Shown piece after piece: positions 7,233 through 13,854 of a DNA stretch of 15,584 nt (position 1 is its first letter; every line of letters begins with the position of its first letter). The notes below the pieces were generated by a model. It saw only the letters and a list, made by a program, of their open reading frames with translations, searched no databases and was not told the origin of the DNA. This DNA is from Candidatus Hermodarchaeota archaeon (GTDB lineage: Archaea > Asgardarchaeota > Hermodarchaeia > Hermodarchaeales > Hermodarchaeaceae): NCBI GenBank assembly GCA_016840185.1, contig JAEOSV010000194.1, forward strand, positions 1 through 15,584. The letters run 5' to 3'. A program made the position numbers and the translations under genes.

Positions 7233-7516
7233 ACGTTCTTCTCCTAATATAAGGTCAAGGAAGTTTAGGATACATATAGTGTTTTGTATACAATGTCAAG
7301 GTGTTTCAAGGTGACCAAGAGGTTCAGAAGGGAACCTGGTGTGGTTGGGTATCTAGCGGGATTGGGTAAATGTCGCCGCGTTGCTCATCGATAACCTTAT
7401 AAACTCTTCCAATTGTTTTTTAGTTGAACAAGTATTTAAATGTTCGCTTTTTTATTGTATTAACCTTAAGGTCAACCTTGCCAGTAAAAGCACCCTTATG
7501 GCGCTCTTATTCTTTG
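7233..7516. other. Intergenic region between the two TFB genes
   Basis: No gene is seen in these 284 bp. Upstream of TFB 1 the minus strand has AT-rich TATA-like stretches at about 7270-7294 (ACTATATGTATCC and GTATACAAAAC), 40-60 bp from the ATG. AAGGTCAA occurs at 7251-7258 and again at 7468-7475, where it forms part of the palindrome ACCTTAAGGT (7463-7472); further CAAGG and AAGGTGACC strings lie at about 7294-7316. T- and A-rich tracts at 7410-7460 lie just beyond the TFB 2 stop and could include its terminator. The repeats may be binding sites for autoregulation of the TFB genes. Confidence 0.45.
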
Positions 7517-8488
7517 TTAGATTTCAACTTGCAGGTTAAGAACCCGAACCATTTCTTTGTAGCGATTTCGGACAGTGACTTCGGTGACCCGAGCCACGGC
7601 TGCAATCTCTCGTTGTGTTCGCCTTTCACCTTCTTGAATCGAAGCAATGTAAAGTGTGGCCGCAGCAAGACCCGTGGGATCTTTGCCTGCAGTAATTCCT
7701 TGAGCTTTTGCTTTATCGAGAATGTCAATGGCTCGACGTTGAACTCGACTTGAGAGGTTAAGGGCTTGTGCAAACCGCGGAACAAAGTCGGTGGGTTGGG
7801 AGATGGGTACACGCATGTCAAGCTTACGAAGGAGAAGCCGATAGCAGCGACCAAGTTCTTTCCGGTTAATCCGACTGTGATGAGCAATCTCATCAAGTGT
7901 GCGAGGGACCTGACGAAGTCGACAGCCGGCATAGACACATGCAGCAATCATTGCTTCAATGCTGCGTCCACGAATTAGGTGTCGTTCAACAGTCCGTCGG
8001 TACAGAATCGCGGATGCTTCCTTTACGGGTCGAGGAACGCTAAGCTGGCTAGTGATACGGTCGAGTTCACTCATTGCTCGAGCAAGATTCCGGTCGATAC
8101 TGGAGTGTACTCGGGTACGGATTTGCCATTTACGAAGCCGATAGATTTGGGCTCGTAGACCTGGCGCAAGTTTGCGGCCGTTTGCATCACGATCTCGCCA
8201 ATCGATGGTGGTGCTTAAACCTTTATCATGACGTGTATAATCAATTGGGGCACCGGTGCGGGCTCGTGCATCACGTTCTTCGCTAGTAAATGCCCGCCAT
8301 TCAGGTCCGTGATCCATCATATGAGAATCTAGGACTAGTCCGCAACTTGTGCAGATTACTTCACCACGGACAGGATCGCGAATCACGTCTGAGGTTCCAC
8401 AGTCGGTACAGTTGACTACTACGGCGTCAGTTTGCTCCCGTTGACGCTGGGAGCGAGTTAATGAATCGTTATGAACAGGATTTGCCAT
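7517..8488 (-). CDS. tfb: Transcription initiation factor B (TFB), copy 2
   Basis: This 323-aa protein has the same architecture as copy 1. The zinc ribbon uses Cys27, Cys30, Cys46 and Cys49; GPEWRAFTSEERD begins the B-reader; RKWQIRTRVHSSIDRNLARAMSELDR begins the first cyclin repeat; and residues from about 220 form the second, ending in ARVTEVTVRNRYKEMVRVL. All four Cys ligands and both repeats are intact, so it should be active. Differences from copy 1 are concentrated at the N-terminal 23 residues and the B-reader/linker (for example HDKGLSTTIDWRDRDANGRKLAP). The ATG at 8488 has no strong ribosome site; a 12-mer TATATTAGGAGA that precedes copy 1 as a ribosome site lies here at 8531-8542, 42 nt from the start, where it could serve as a TATA box. 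A 22-codon ORF overlaps the start. Confidence 0.96.
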   Translation of the reverse strand: MANPVHNDSLTRSQRQREQTDAVVVNCTDCGTSDVIRDPVRGEVICTSCGLVLDSHMMDHGPEWRAFTSEERDARARTGAPIDYTRHDKGLSTTIDWRDRDANGRKLAPGLRAQIYRLRKWQIRTRVHSSIDRNLARAMSELDRITSQLSVPRPVKEASAILYRRTVERHLIRGRSIEAMIAACVYAGCRLRQVPRTLDEIAHHSRINRKELGRCYRLLLRKLDMRVPISQPTDFVPRFAQALNLSSRVQRRAIDILDKAKAQGITAGKDPTGLAAATLYIASIQEGERRTQREIAAVARVTEVTVRNRYKEMVRVLNLQVEI

Positions 8489-8526
8489 TTGTTTTCTACC
8501 AATGCTATTTTGATGCGCAGAGACAT
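8458..8526 (-). CDS. Possible 22-codon leader ORF overlapping the TFB 2 start
   Basis: ATG at 8526-8524 has AGGAGA 4 nt upstream and reads 22 codons in the +1-shifted frame relative to TFB 2, ending at a TAA (8460-8458) inside the TFB 2 coding sequence. It is a good ribosome site for a short peptide of sequence MSLRIKIALVENKWQI and onward. It would couple or interfere with TFB 2 initiation. If the same 12-mer is instead the TATA box, the ORF would not be transcribed. There is no independent support that it is translated. Confidence 0.2.
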   Translation of the reverse strand: MSLRIKIALVENKWQILFITIH

Positions 8527-8812
8527 AGTCTCTCCTAATATACGGATTGACATCCTACGGGAGGAACTACGAGAGTGATTCGAACCAGACAGTAACTCTC
8601 CAATACTCATGAAAAGAATCCATGGGGACGGGGAGAGCGAGAGACGGTATGTGAAATCGAGGAGTAACCCCGCGCAAAGTGACGAAACGTTTTTAAGGTT
8701 CCGAGTAGCGTTCGACACTTCTTTCTACTATAAAAATGTTATTCTTTTATACGCTTCTTTCGACTAAACCTTGGAGCGATGATGAACCATAAAACCCCAT
8801 CAAATCAAAGGT
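8489..8812. other. Upstream region of TFB 2, no gene seen
   Basis: Besides the short ORF near its left end, this 324-bp stretch has no convincing gene. It holds a 6-bp inverted repeat GAGAGT (8571-8576)/ACTCTC (8595-8600), a purine-rich stretch around 8630-8660, and AT-rich sequence at 8725-8760 with TATA-like ACTATAAAAATG. It separates TFB 2 from the stop of the zinc-ribbon membrane protein. A long same-strand frame crossing it lacks any recognisable protein features. Confidence 0.45.
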
Positions 8813-9655
8813 CTAGATTGCCTTTTCACAAGCATTACAGAAGCGTGAGCCGCGAATAATAGTTGCATTACAATGAGGACAGCGTGATTGACCAGCTGGA
8901 ACTTTTTGACCAGTACCTTTCAAGTGTTTCTTCACTTTCCCTTTTAGTGACGAGATTGCTTTGGCGCTGGGAGAACCACCCTCCGAAGGAGGTGGTGGAG
9001 GAGATGCTTCTTCTACTGCGTGTGGAGCCGGCATCGGTGGTGGTGCATCCGGCATGGGTTGTGGAGGTTGACCAACATCAGTTGGGACGGGTGCGACCGC
9101 AGGCGCCGCAGGTATCGCAGGCGAAGGCACTTCGATGGTTGGTTCAGGCGCCGAAACCACATACAAGCCCGAATCGCGGGTTACAAACCCAGTAACTCCT
9201 GTGAGTAAGAGCCCAATGATGCCAATGAACGCTGATGCGACAAAGAACTCAAGAAAAATAGCTAAGATGGATGACCCACCGGTCATGGTTCGGAGCATTG
9301 CTGCTAAATCGGAAAGGACCATCAGAAAAGGAATGTAGAGATTAACAAAAGTTTGGAAGACCGTCCAAGCTTCAATGATTGCATCCAAGTGTAATGGTGG
9401 AAACTGGACACCAACAAGAAGGGTGCCACCGATTGCCAAGAACACCATCAACCCAAGATAGATGATGAAGGAAAGTAACAAGAGATGGAGGACCCGAAAG
9501 CGCCCAACAACTCCAATTATCAGACAAGCTAAGATGAAACCGAGTGGGATAAACCACATTCGGATATCAACAGGGAGAAGAATAAGTCCTGCAAGAAGAG
9601 TGAATAATACTACCGTAATCGTTCCAGCAAGGACGGCTAGAAGACTCCGATCCAT
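8813..9655 (-). CDS. Multi-pass membrane protein with C-terminal zinc ribbon
   Basis: The 280-aa product from ATG at 9655 has about five hydrophobic segments in its first 160 residues (roughly 4-26, 34-50, 55-80, 105-125, 132-158). A long Pro/Ala/Glu-rich linker of about 70 residues follows, then a basic stretch (SSLKGKVKKHLKG) and a short zinc ribbon with CPHC and CNAC near the C-terminus (Cys259, 262, 273, 276). The same plan, membrane domain, disordered linker and zinc ribbon, is common in uncharacterised archaeal proteins. The function is unknown. The reading frame extends four codons further to TTG at 9667; I prefer the ATG because GGTG is 6 nt upstream and a TATA-like CTTATAAAG lies about 36 bp before it, leaving a leader of about 10 nt. 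Confidence 0.8.
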   Translation of the reverse strand: MDRSLLAVLAGTITVVLFTLLAGLILLPVDIRMWFIPLGFILACLIIGVVGRFRVLHLLLLSFIIYLGLMVFLAIGGTLLVGVQFPPLHLDAIIEAWTVFQTFVNLYIPFLMVLSDLAAMLRTMTGGSSILAIFLEFFVASAFIGIIGLLLTGVTGFVTRDSGLYVVSAPEPTIEVPSPAIPAAPAVAPVPTDVGQPPQPMPDAPPPMPAPHAVEEASPPPPPSEGGSPSAKAISSLKGKVKKHLKGTGQKVPAGQSRCPHCNATIIRGSRFCNACEKAI

Positions 9656-9686
9656 TGGAAGCACCAATATCTTGTTTACGAAGATT

Positions 9687-9695
9687 CTTTATAAG
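9687..9695 (-). promoter_or_regulatory. TATA-like box for the zinc-ribbon membrane protein
   Basis: Minus-strand CTTATAAAG is centred about 36 bp upstream of the ATG at 9655. Because CTTTATAAG is nearly its own complement it could also work on the plus strand toward 9809. Confidence 0.5.
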
Positions 9696-9808
9696 GGAAT
9701 TGTCAAGCTGTCACGAAAAGGGAAACTTTGGAGAGAATCGAAATGCCTAAATAGGAGAGGAGCGAATGCGCGGGTAATCGATTCGATTGTGTTGGAGGTG
9801 CAAGCAGT

Positions 9809-9892
9809 ATGCCGGTCTTAGTTAGTTTTTCACATTGGAACCGTTCCGTCTTCCGAGTAGGCGTAATTGCTACCTCTGAAGATGGGCACTAG
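9809..9892 (+). CDS. Possible 27-aa small ORF with in-frame TAG and continuation
   Basis: The ATG at 9809 has GGAGGTG 8 nt upstream, a strong ribosome site in this sequence. The 27-codon frame (MPVLVSFSHWNRSVFRVG and onward) ends at TAG 9890-9892, but the same frame stays open for 40 more codons (9893-10012; it includes LLACDHIVLDFGSGKI) to a second TAG at 10013-10015, immediately followed by TGA. It lies in the otherwise empty 9668-10030 stretch before the RIO kinase. It may be a small protein, a decayed 68-codon gene, or a frame read through at UAG. I recognise no family. Confidence 0.25.
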   Translation: MPVLVSFSHWNRSVFRVGVIATSEDGH

Positions 9893-10030
9893 TTGAACCC
9901 GTTTTTGTGGGATACCATCTGCCAATCCCAACGTCTTAGCAACATGCAATATGAGGCGCTTCTAGCCTGTGACCATATTGTGCTTGATTTTGGGAGCGGT
10001 AAAATAGATCCTTAGTGAGTTTGAAAAAAA

Positions 10031-10846
10031 GTGCCGAATGACCCTGCACCGTACATCAGTAAGCGCAGCATGGCGCACCGTCAAATGAGTAAATTTGACG
10101 GGCAACGAGGACGATTGGAAGATTTGCCTGAAATCACATTGTCCTCGGTCCGAGCGGAAGCTATTGCTACCAAACTAGCGACCGAGGTTAGTGGAATAGT
10201 GAGTGCCGGAAAAGAAGCCACGGTCTTCTATGCATTCTGGTATGATTTCCCTCTCGCCCTGAAAGTGTATCGTTTCTATGCAACACCGCACGCAAAGACT
10301 GGAAAGAGAAAGAAATTGGGTGGTGGAAAGGTCGGTTTCTCTAAAGACATCATGAGCTATTGGGCCGCCCGTGAATTTTGGATTTTGGATCGTGCGTTTC
10401 GCGCCGGAGTAAAAGTTCCAACTCCAGCCCGGCATATCGATCATATGTTCACTGCCTTATTCTTAGGAGATAATGGAGTCCCAGCCCCGCTTCTAAAAGA
10501 TACAACACTCGAATACCCCCAACGAATCTTTGACATGGTCATGAAGGGAATTTTTGCTCTCTATCGGGCATTCATCATTCATGGCGATTTATCAGGATAC
10601 AACATCCTCCTCCATAAGAATGACCCATGGATTATCGATTTCCCTCAAGCCATTGACTTTGCATCTCGACCAGGACGCCATCGCGTTCTGAAAGAGGGCA
10701 AGTCAATCCTACTCCGAGATATCAACAACATTGTCCGATTCTTCCAGCCCTATGGAATTTCCTCTGATCCAGAAAAGCTGTGTGATGAATGCATGGAACA
10801 AGTTGACGAACAAGACAGCTTTGATCCGAAACTCCTCGTGCGCTAG
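10031..10846 (+). CDS. RIO1-type atypical serine kinase
   Basis: This 271-aa protein has the RIO kinase core without the N-terminal winged helix of RIO2, so it is closest to RIO1. ISAGKEATVFYA (56-68) is the P-loop-like nucleotide site (RIO1 consensus STGKEAxVY), Lys78 in LALKVYR is the ATP-binding lysine, WAAREFWILDRAFRAGVKVPTP (111-132) and LGDNGVPAPLLKD are family blocks, HGDLSGYN (184-191) is the catalytic loop with Asp186 and Asn191, and IIDFPQAIDF (201-210) holds the metal and phospho-acceptor Asp203. RIO1 acts as an ATPase/kinase in maturation of the small ribosomal subunit. The flexible loop (85-105) is Lys/Gly-rich and diverges from RIO1. The start is GTG at 10031 (a TGA lies just upstream); ATG at 10070 is an alternative. 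The stop overlaps the FdhD stop. Confidence 0.9.
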   Translation: MPNDPAPYISKRSMAHRQMSKFDGQRGRLEDLPEITLSSVRAEAIATKLATEVSGIVSAGKEATVFYAFWYDFPLALKVYRFYATPHAKTGKRKKLGGGKVGFSKDIMSYWAAREFWILDRAFRAGVKVPTPARHIDHMFTALFLGDNGVPAPLLKDTTLEYPQRIFDMVMKGIFALYRAFIIHGDLSGYNILLHKNDPWIIDFPQAIDFASRPGRHRVLKEGKSILLRDINNIVRFFQPYGISSDPEKLCDECMEQVDEQDSFDPKLLVR

Positions 10847-11655
10847 CCTGTCGTAACAGCCAGTCGATCAGGGTGCGTGTAAACATTCATTCGCGCCCCC
10901 CGTACAAATCCAATCAGTGTCACACCAGCTGCATCAGCTAATTCAATTCCTGATTCCACCGCTGCACTAATCGATGCAACAATTGGAATCCGTGCTACCG
11001 CTGCTTTCAAAACCAGGTCACCAGTGAGCCGACCAGAACAAACTAACATCAAGTCAGATAATGTCAGCTTGTGCTGTAACGCCATTCCTATGACGCGATC
11101 GACCGCGTTATGTCGGCCCACATCTTCAGCCACTTGCACCAATCCACCACCAATTTCTGCAAGCGCCGCCCCATGGGTTCCACCAGTTTCCTGATAAATG
11201 CTCATCTTCTTACTCATGCTCTGGATTGCAGAGTGAACCATGGACGGTGCTACTGTGTGTGAGGTGGTAATTGCAGGAATATCGCACGCACGCCAAGTTC
11301 CCAGTGCGCCTTCCTCCGGACCACACAATCCAGTGACGATTCTTGCGGTTGGACGTATTGCATTGAGTTTTTCACGGAAGTCAATTTCATCAACTAAGTG
11401 GACTTTGGCTAATCGGTTCCGCACCTTAATCTGGATAACATCGTCAAGAGAGGTTACTAATCGAGAGGTGAATAACAACCCAAGAATTAGGGCTTCATAT
11501 TCTGTTGGGAGGGTGTGAACCAAGGCAAAATTTTCTTCTCCTTTCGAGTCGAAAAGTAAGATGCGGAGCCCTACTTCACGTGTGACGACATCGGTTCTCC
11601 TCTCAGAACCGGCCTCATTAAATCTAAGAATCGAAACAGATTGAGTCATCTTCAA
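10843..11655 (-). CDS. fdhD: FdhD-type sulfurtransferase for formate dehydrogenase
   Basis: FdhD transfers sulfur from a desulfurase to the bis-MGD cofactor of formate dehydrogenase. The 270-aa product shows TGGTHGAALAE (157-167), EDVGRHNAVDRVIG (177-190), CSGRLTGDLVLKAAVARIPIVASIS (206-230) and GVTLIGFVRGARMNVY (244-259), all landmarks of the family. At the usual CxxC (E. coli Cys121/Cys124) it has CGPE: Cys111 is kept and the second Cys is replaced by Glu114. No formate dehydrogenase is in the window; an unlinked target would be expected. The TTG at 11655 has GGAG 9 nt upstream; ATG at 11649 is nearly as good. It is convergent with the RIO kinase: the two stops are the opposite strands of one CTAG at 10843-10846. 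Confidence 0.93.
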   Translation of the reverse strand: MKMTQSVSILRFNEAGSERRTDVVTREVGLRILLFDSKGEENFALVHTLPTEYEALILGLLFTSRLVTSLDDVIQIKVRNRLAKVHLVDEIDFREKLNAIRPTARIVTGLCGPEEGALGTWRACDIPAITTSHTVAPSMVHSAIQSMSKKMSIYQETGGTHGAALAEIGGGLVQVAEDVGRHNAVDRVIGMALQHKLTLSDLMLVCSGRLTGDLVLKAAVARIPIVASISAAVESGIELADAAGVTLIGFVRGARMNVYTHPDRLAVTTG

Positions 11656-11768
11656 TTATTACAACTCCACACAACCGTCGATGAAAGAATACGTCTCACC
11701 TTTTTATCTTGTCGACAGCGGAATTGAATAGGTAAGGCTACTCGTTCAATTTCTTACGTTCTAATCAG

Positions 11769-12218
11769 TTACTGAGGACTTACGGGTTTCATCTTTTTCC
11801 AAGTAAAGATGAGAGGAATTAGTACAAGGATGAGGATGGTAGTGTTCAGGATGGCATTGATTACCACGCCAAACCAGAGCGAGATTCCAGTATCTAATAG
11901 AAACCAGAATGACACGCTAATTATTACACAATACCAAGCCCAACGCTCCTTTCGCTCAAATGGAAACCATGCAATAAAGAACATGGTGATCCCCCAACCC
12001 ATCACGGTGGCACCCCATGCCCCATAGACCCATGCTTGAAAAGCTTGAGCCGGGGGTGGAACAGGGTTCGGGCCCCAAAAAACGGGATTAATTTGAGCAT
12101 TAAAGAAGGCAAAAACAATCGTCGAATTGAGGAGTGCCATGACGGTGCCAAATGCGATGATGAATACACTTACCACGAGTAACCAATAACGCCAGAACCG
12201 ATAATATGACAAATCCAA
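11769..12218 (-). CDS. Four-helix membrane protein of unknown function
   Basis: The 149-aa product has four membrane segments, about 11-30, 64-84, 95-115 and 117-139, with aromatic-rich faces (FWRYWLL, WAWYCV, SFWFLLD, WFGVV) and a non-membrane stretch with Pro-rich NPVPPPAQAFQ between the first and second. It ends in a basic KKMKP tail. I do not recognise a family. The start is TTG at 12218; AGAGGT is only 2-3 nt upstream, so the TTG at codon 3 (12212) fits the ribosome site better. A TATA box at 12250-12255 is 32-37 bp upstream and is shared, as a palindrome, with the divergent reductase gene. No gene is seen in the 113 bp between its stop and fdhD. Confidence 0.75.
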   Translation of the reverse strand: MDLSYYRFWRYWLLVVSVFIIAFGTVMALLNSTIVFAFFNAQINPVFWGPNPVPPPAQAFQAWVYGAWGATVMGWGITMFFIAWFPFERKERWAWYCVIISVSFWFLLDTGISLWFGVVINAILNTTILILVLIPLIFTWKKMKPVSPQ

Positions 12219-12249
12219 AACCTCTTTTGCTTCTATAGGGTGTTAGGGG

Positions 12250-12255
12250 TTATAA
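12250..12255. promoter_or_regulatory. Palindromic TATA box between divergent genes
   Basis: TTATAA is 41-46 bp before the ATG at 12296 and 32-37 bp before the TTG at 12218, so it is correctly placed for both genes. It is flanked by TAGGGGT at 12244-12250 and, across the plus-strand transcription start region, by ACCCCTA at 12274-12280, an inverted repeat with a 23-nt spacer. This could be a shared control site. Confidence 0.5.
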
Positions 12256-12295
12256 GCTTGAATTCGAAAGACTACCCCTACAGGAGTAACACCAC

Positions 12296-13015
12296 ATGAA
12301 GATCCTAGCTTTAAACAGTAGTCCCCGCAAAGAACGGGGTGGAACCGCTCTTGTCTTGAATCTATTCTTAGAAGGCTCCAAAGAAGCGGGAGCAGACATT
12401 GACCTCATCTACGTCCATGATCTCAAGATAAAGCCCTGTTTGAGTTGTTTTGCTTGCTGGGTAAAGACTCCAGGAGTATGTGTTCAAAAGGATGACATGG
12501 AAGAAATCCTGGAGAAAAGACGCAAAGCCGATGGCTTGATACTCGCAACTCCCGTTTTCGTTGATGGCATGACGAGTACTCTGAAAGCTGTGTTGGACCG
12601 ATCCATTCCACTGGTGCAACCTTTCTTTGAAATCCGCAATGATCACTGCCGCCATCCCCCCTTAGAAAATCGAGAACCTGTTAAGGTGGCCTTGGTCTCA
12701 GTATCAGGTTTCACCGAACTAGATAACTTCGATCCTTTGGTGAAGCACGTGAAAGCAGTTTGTAAAAACCTAAATGGGGATTTCGGGGGGACCGTTCTTC
12801 GTCCTTTGGGTGCTCAACTGCAAATACTCAAACAAATGGGATTGCCTATGGATGATGTTTTCGAGGCCATTAAACAGGCAGGGAAGGAATTTGTTGAGAG
12901 GGGTAAAATCAGAGAGACAACTGAGGAAACAATAAGTCGAGAAATTGTCCCTCGAAGCGAATACGTCAAAGCGATCAATGCTAGTTTTCAACGATCAATT
13001 GATGCTAACAAATAA
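12296..13015 (+). CDS. NAD(P)H-dependent FMN reductase, iron-sulfur flavoprotein-like
   Basis: This 239-aa protein belongs to the flavodoxin-like NADPH:FMN reductase group. MKILALNSSPRKERGGT is the FMN phosphate site (SSPR at 8-11), PCLSCFACWVKTPGVCVQKDDM (47-68) is the Cys-rich segment with Cys48, Cys51, Cys54 and Cys62, and ATPVFVDGMTSTLKAVLDR (84-102) is the isoalloxazine-binding block. The Cys spacing CxxCxxCx7C resembles the iron-sulfur flavoproteins of methanogens, which carry a 4Fe-4S cluster (CxxCxxCx5C), but some relatives with this spacing may not bind a cluster. A longer C-terminal helical part (about 185-239) is present. The role is likely electron transfer or quinone/oxidant reduction; the physiological partner is not shown. 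ATG at 12296 has AGGAG 10 nt upstream. Confidence 0.88.
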   Translation: MKILALNSSPRKERGGTALVLNLFLEGSKEAGADIDLIYVHDLKIKPCLSCFACWVKTPGVCVQKDDMEEILEKRRKADGLILATPVFVDGMTSTLKAVLDRSIPLVQPFFEIRNDHCRHPPLENREPVKVALVSVSGFTELDNFDPLVKHVKAVCKNLNGDFGGTVLRPLGAQLQILKQMGLPMDDVFEAIKQAGKEFVERGKIRETTEETISREIVPRSEYVKAINASFQRSIDANK

Positions 13016-13044
13016 ACCGTCAATTCGTAGGTTCGTTTCAATTT

Positions 13045-13689
13045 TTATTGATTCCCACTCTTCCGTCGCAATCGCGGGAATAGGCGTCCAGTGTGATTCA
13101 TGTATTCGCGATATTCATCACCGAATTGTTCAATCAACATTTCTTCTTCGATACGTATCCGAGACACCGTGAGAATTAGACCAAGAAGAATGATAACCAG
13201 GAGAATAATGTTTAGGCAGATGAGGAACAATCCCAGATTAAAGATGAAATAGACCAAGTACATCGGATGACGAATATACTTGTAGGGACCACTTGTTACT
13301 AGGGTATGTTCTTTTTTGATTTCCAAGGTTCCAGAGACTTGTCGATCTAAATGAATACCCACCCAAGTAATTCCTAAGATCATAGTAATACAGATACCAA
13401 CACCAATCCATTGAATCCAAAATTGATTAACAAAAATAAACTGGGTAATCGGTGGTATCAGGAATCGGAACAGACTCCAGATTACAATGAAACCAACCAT
13501 TGCATAGACCAAGACGATTCGAAGTACTACCAACCATTTACTCTCATATTTGACTTGGTCAGCCCAGCGTTCCTTGCGAGTTTGCTTCGGACCCGGAGAT
13601 CGGGCTTTTCGTCCATAGTATCCGCGAACCCCCATGAAAACAATGAAGAGAGGCAGTACCGCAAAATGAAAGAATAGCTCCTCAAACAT
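13045..13689 (-). CDS. ICMT/phospholipid-methyltransferase-type membrane protein
   Basis: This 214-aa protein has four or more membrane helices (about 4-20, 52-77, 90-112, 145-175). Its signature sits in the C-terminal half: LVTSGPYKYIRHPMYL (130-145), then RIRIEEEMLIEQFGDEYREYM (177-197) and TGRLFPRLR. This is the SAM-binding pattern of the isoprenylcysteine carboxyl methyltransferase, NnrU and PEMT superfamily (GPYxYxRHPxY and EE.xLxxxFGxxYxxY). The substrate could be a prenylated cysteine, a lipid or a small amine; the family cannot be narrowed from sequence. No CaaX-ending GTPase is in the window. The ATG at 13689 has GGGAGGT 11 nt upstream and a TATA-like box at 13734-13739. It is convergent with the reductase, 29 bp away, where a T-rich tract (13041-13048) may end transcription of the latter. 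Confidence 0.85.
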   Translation of the reverse strand: MFEELFFHFAVLPLFIVFMGVRGYYGRKARSPGPKQTRKERWADQVKYESKWLVVLRIVLVYAMVGFIVIWSLFRFLIPPITQFIFVNQFWIQWIGVGICITMILGITWVGIHLDRQVSGTLEIKKEHTLVTSGPYKYIRHPMYLVYFIFNLGLFLICLNIILLVIILLGLILTVSRIRIEEEMLIEQFGDEYREYMNHTGRLFPRLRRKSGNQ

Positions 13690-13733
13690 AACACTCGTAA
13701 CCTCCCAACTACGAAGTTTCTCTTAACGCAAGC

Positions 13734-13739
13734 TTATAA
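13734..13739 (-). promoter_or_regulatory. TATA-like box for the methyltransferase gene
   Basis: TTATAA, read on the minus strand within CTTATAAGCT, is 45-50 bp before the ATG at 13689. The intergenic gap to urocanase is 165 bp; TTAAAG at 13801-13806 is a weak TATA candidate for urocanase. Confidence 0.45.
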
Positions 13740-13854
13740 GGTGTAACACATGCGCCACCAGACCTCACTGACTAGTAGTTCCAACGATACAGAAAATCAC
13801 TTAAAGACTTCAACGACAAAGCTCAACTGCAATTGAGGTTCAGGATGGAGCCCT

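Larger units (their letters stand above)
9668..10030. other. Intergenic region between membrane protein and RIO kinase
   Basis: Apart from the possible small ORF at 9809-9892 with its continuation to 10015, and the TATA-like box at 9687-9695, I find no gene. A weak TATA-like GTAAAATAGATC lies near 9999-10010, about 25-30 bp before the RIO kinase GTG. Confidence 0.4.

Noticed and set aside
7507..7947. 146-aa frame on the minus strand
   Set aside because: It overlaps TFB 2 in another frame; TFB 2 has clear homology.
8569..8600. GGTTCGAATC-like string on the minus strand suggesting a tRNA T-arm
   Set aside because: The flanking bases do not form the 5-bp T stem and no acceptor or anticodon stem is present.
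8458..8718. 86-aa frame on the minus strand upstream of TFB 2
   Set aside because: No protein features and no ribosome site at its first start; only its last 22 codons were kept as a low-confidence leader ORF because of AGGAGA before the ATG at 8526.
8776..8790. ATGATGA resembling a C box of a C/D guide RNA
   Set aside because: No CTGA D box at proper spacing follows, so no guide RNA can be supported.
9462..9821. 119-aa frame on the plus strand
   Set aside because: It is mostly antisense to the zinc-ribbon membrane protein and has a low-complexity basic composition with no domain.
13045..13689. ICMT-like methyltransferase as partner of the small GTPase
   Set aside because: The GTPase ends LLENA without a CaaX cysteine, and the genes are over 11 kb apart, so no prenylation link is supported.
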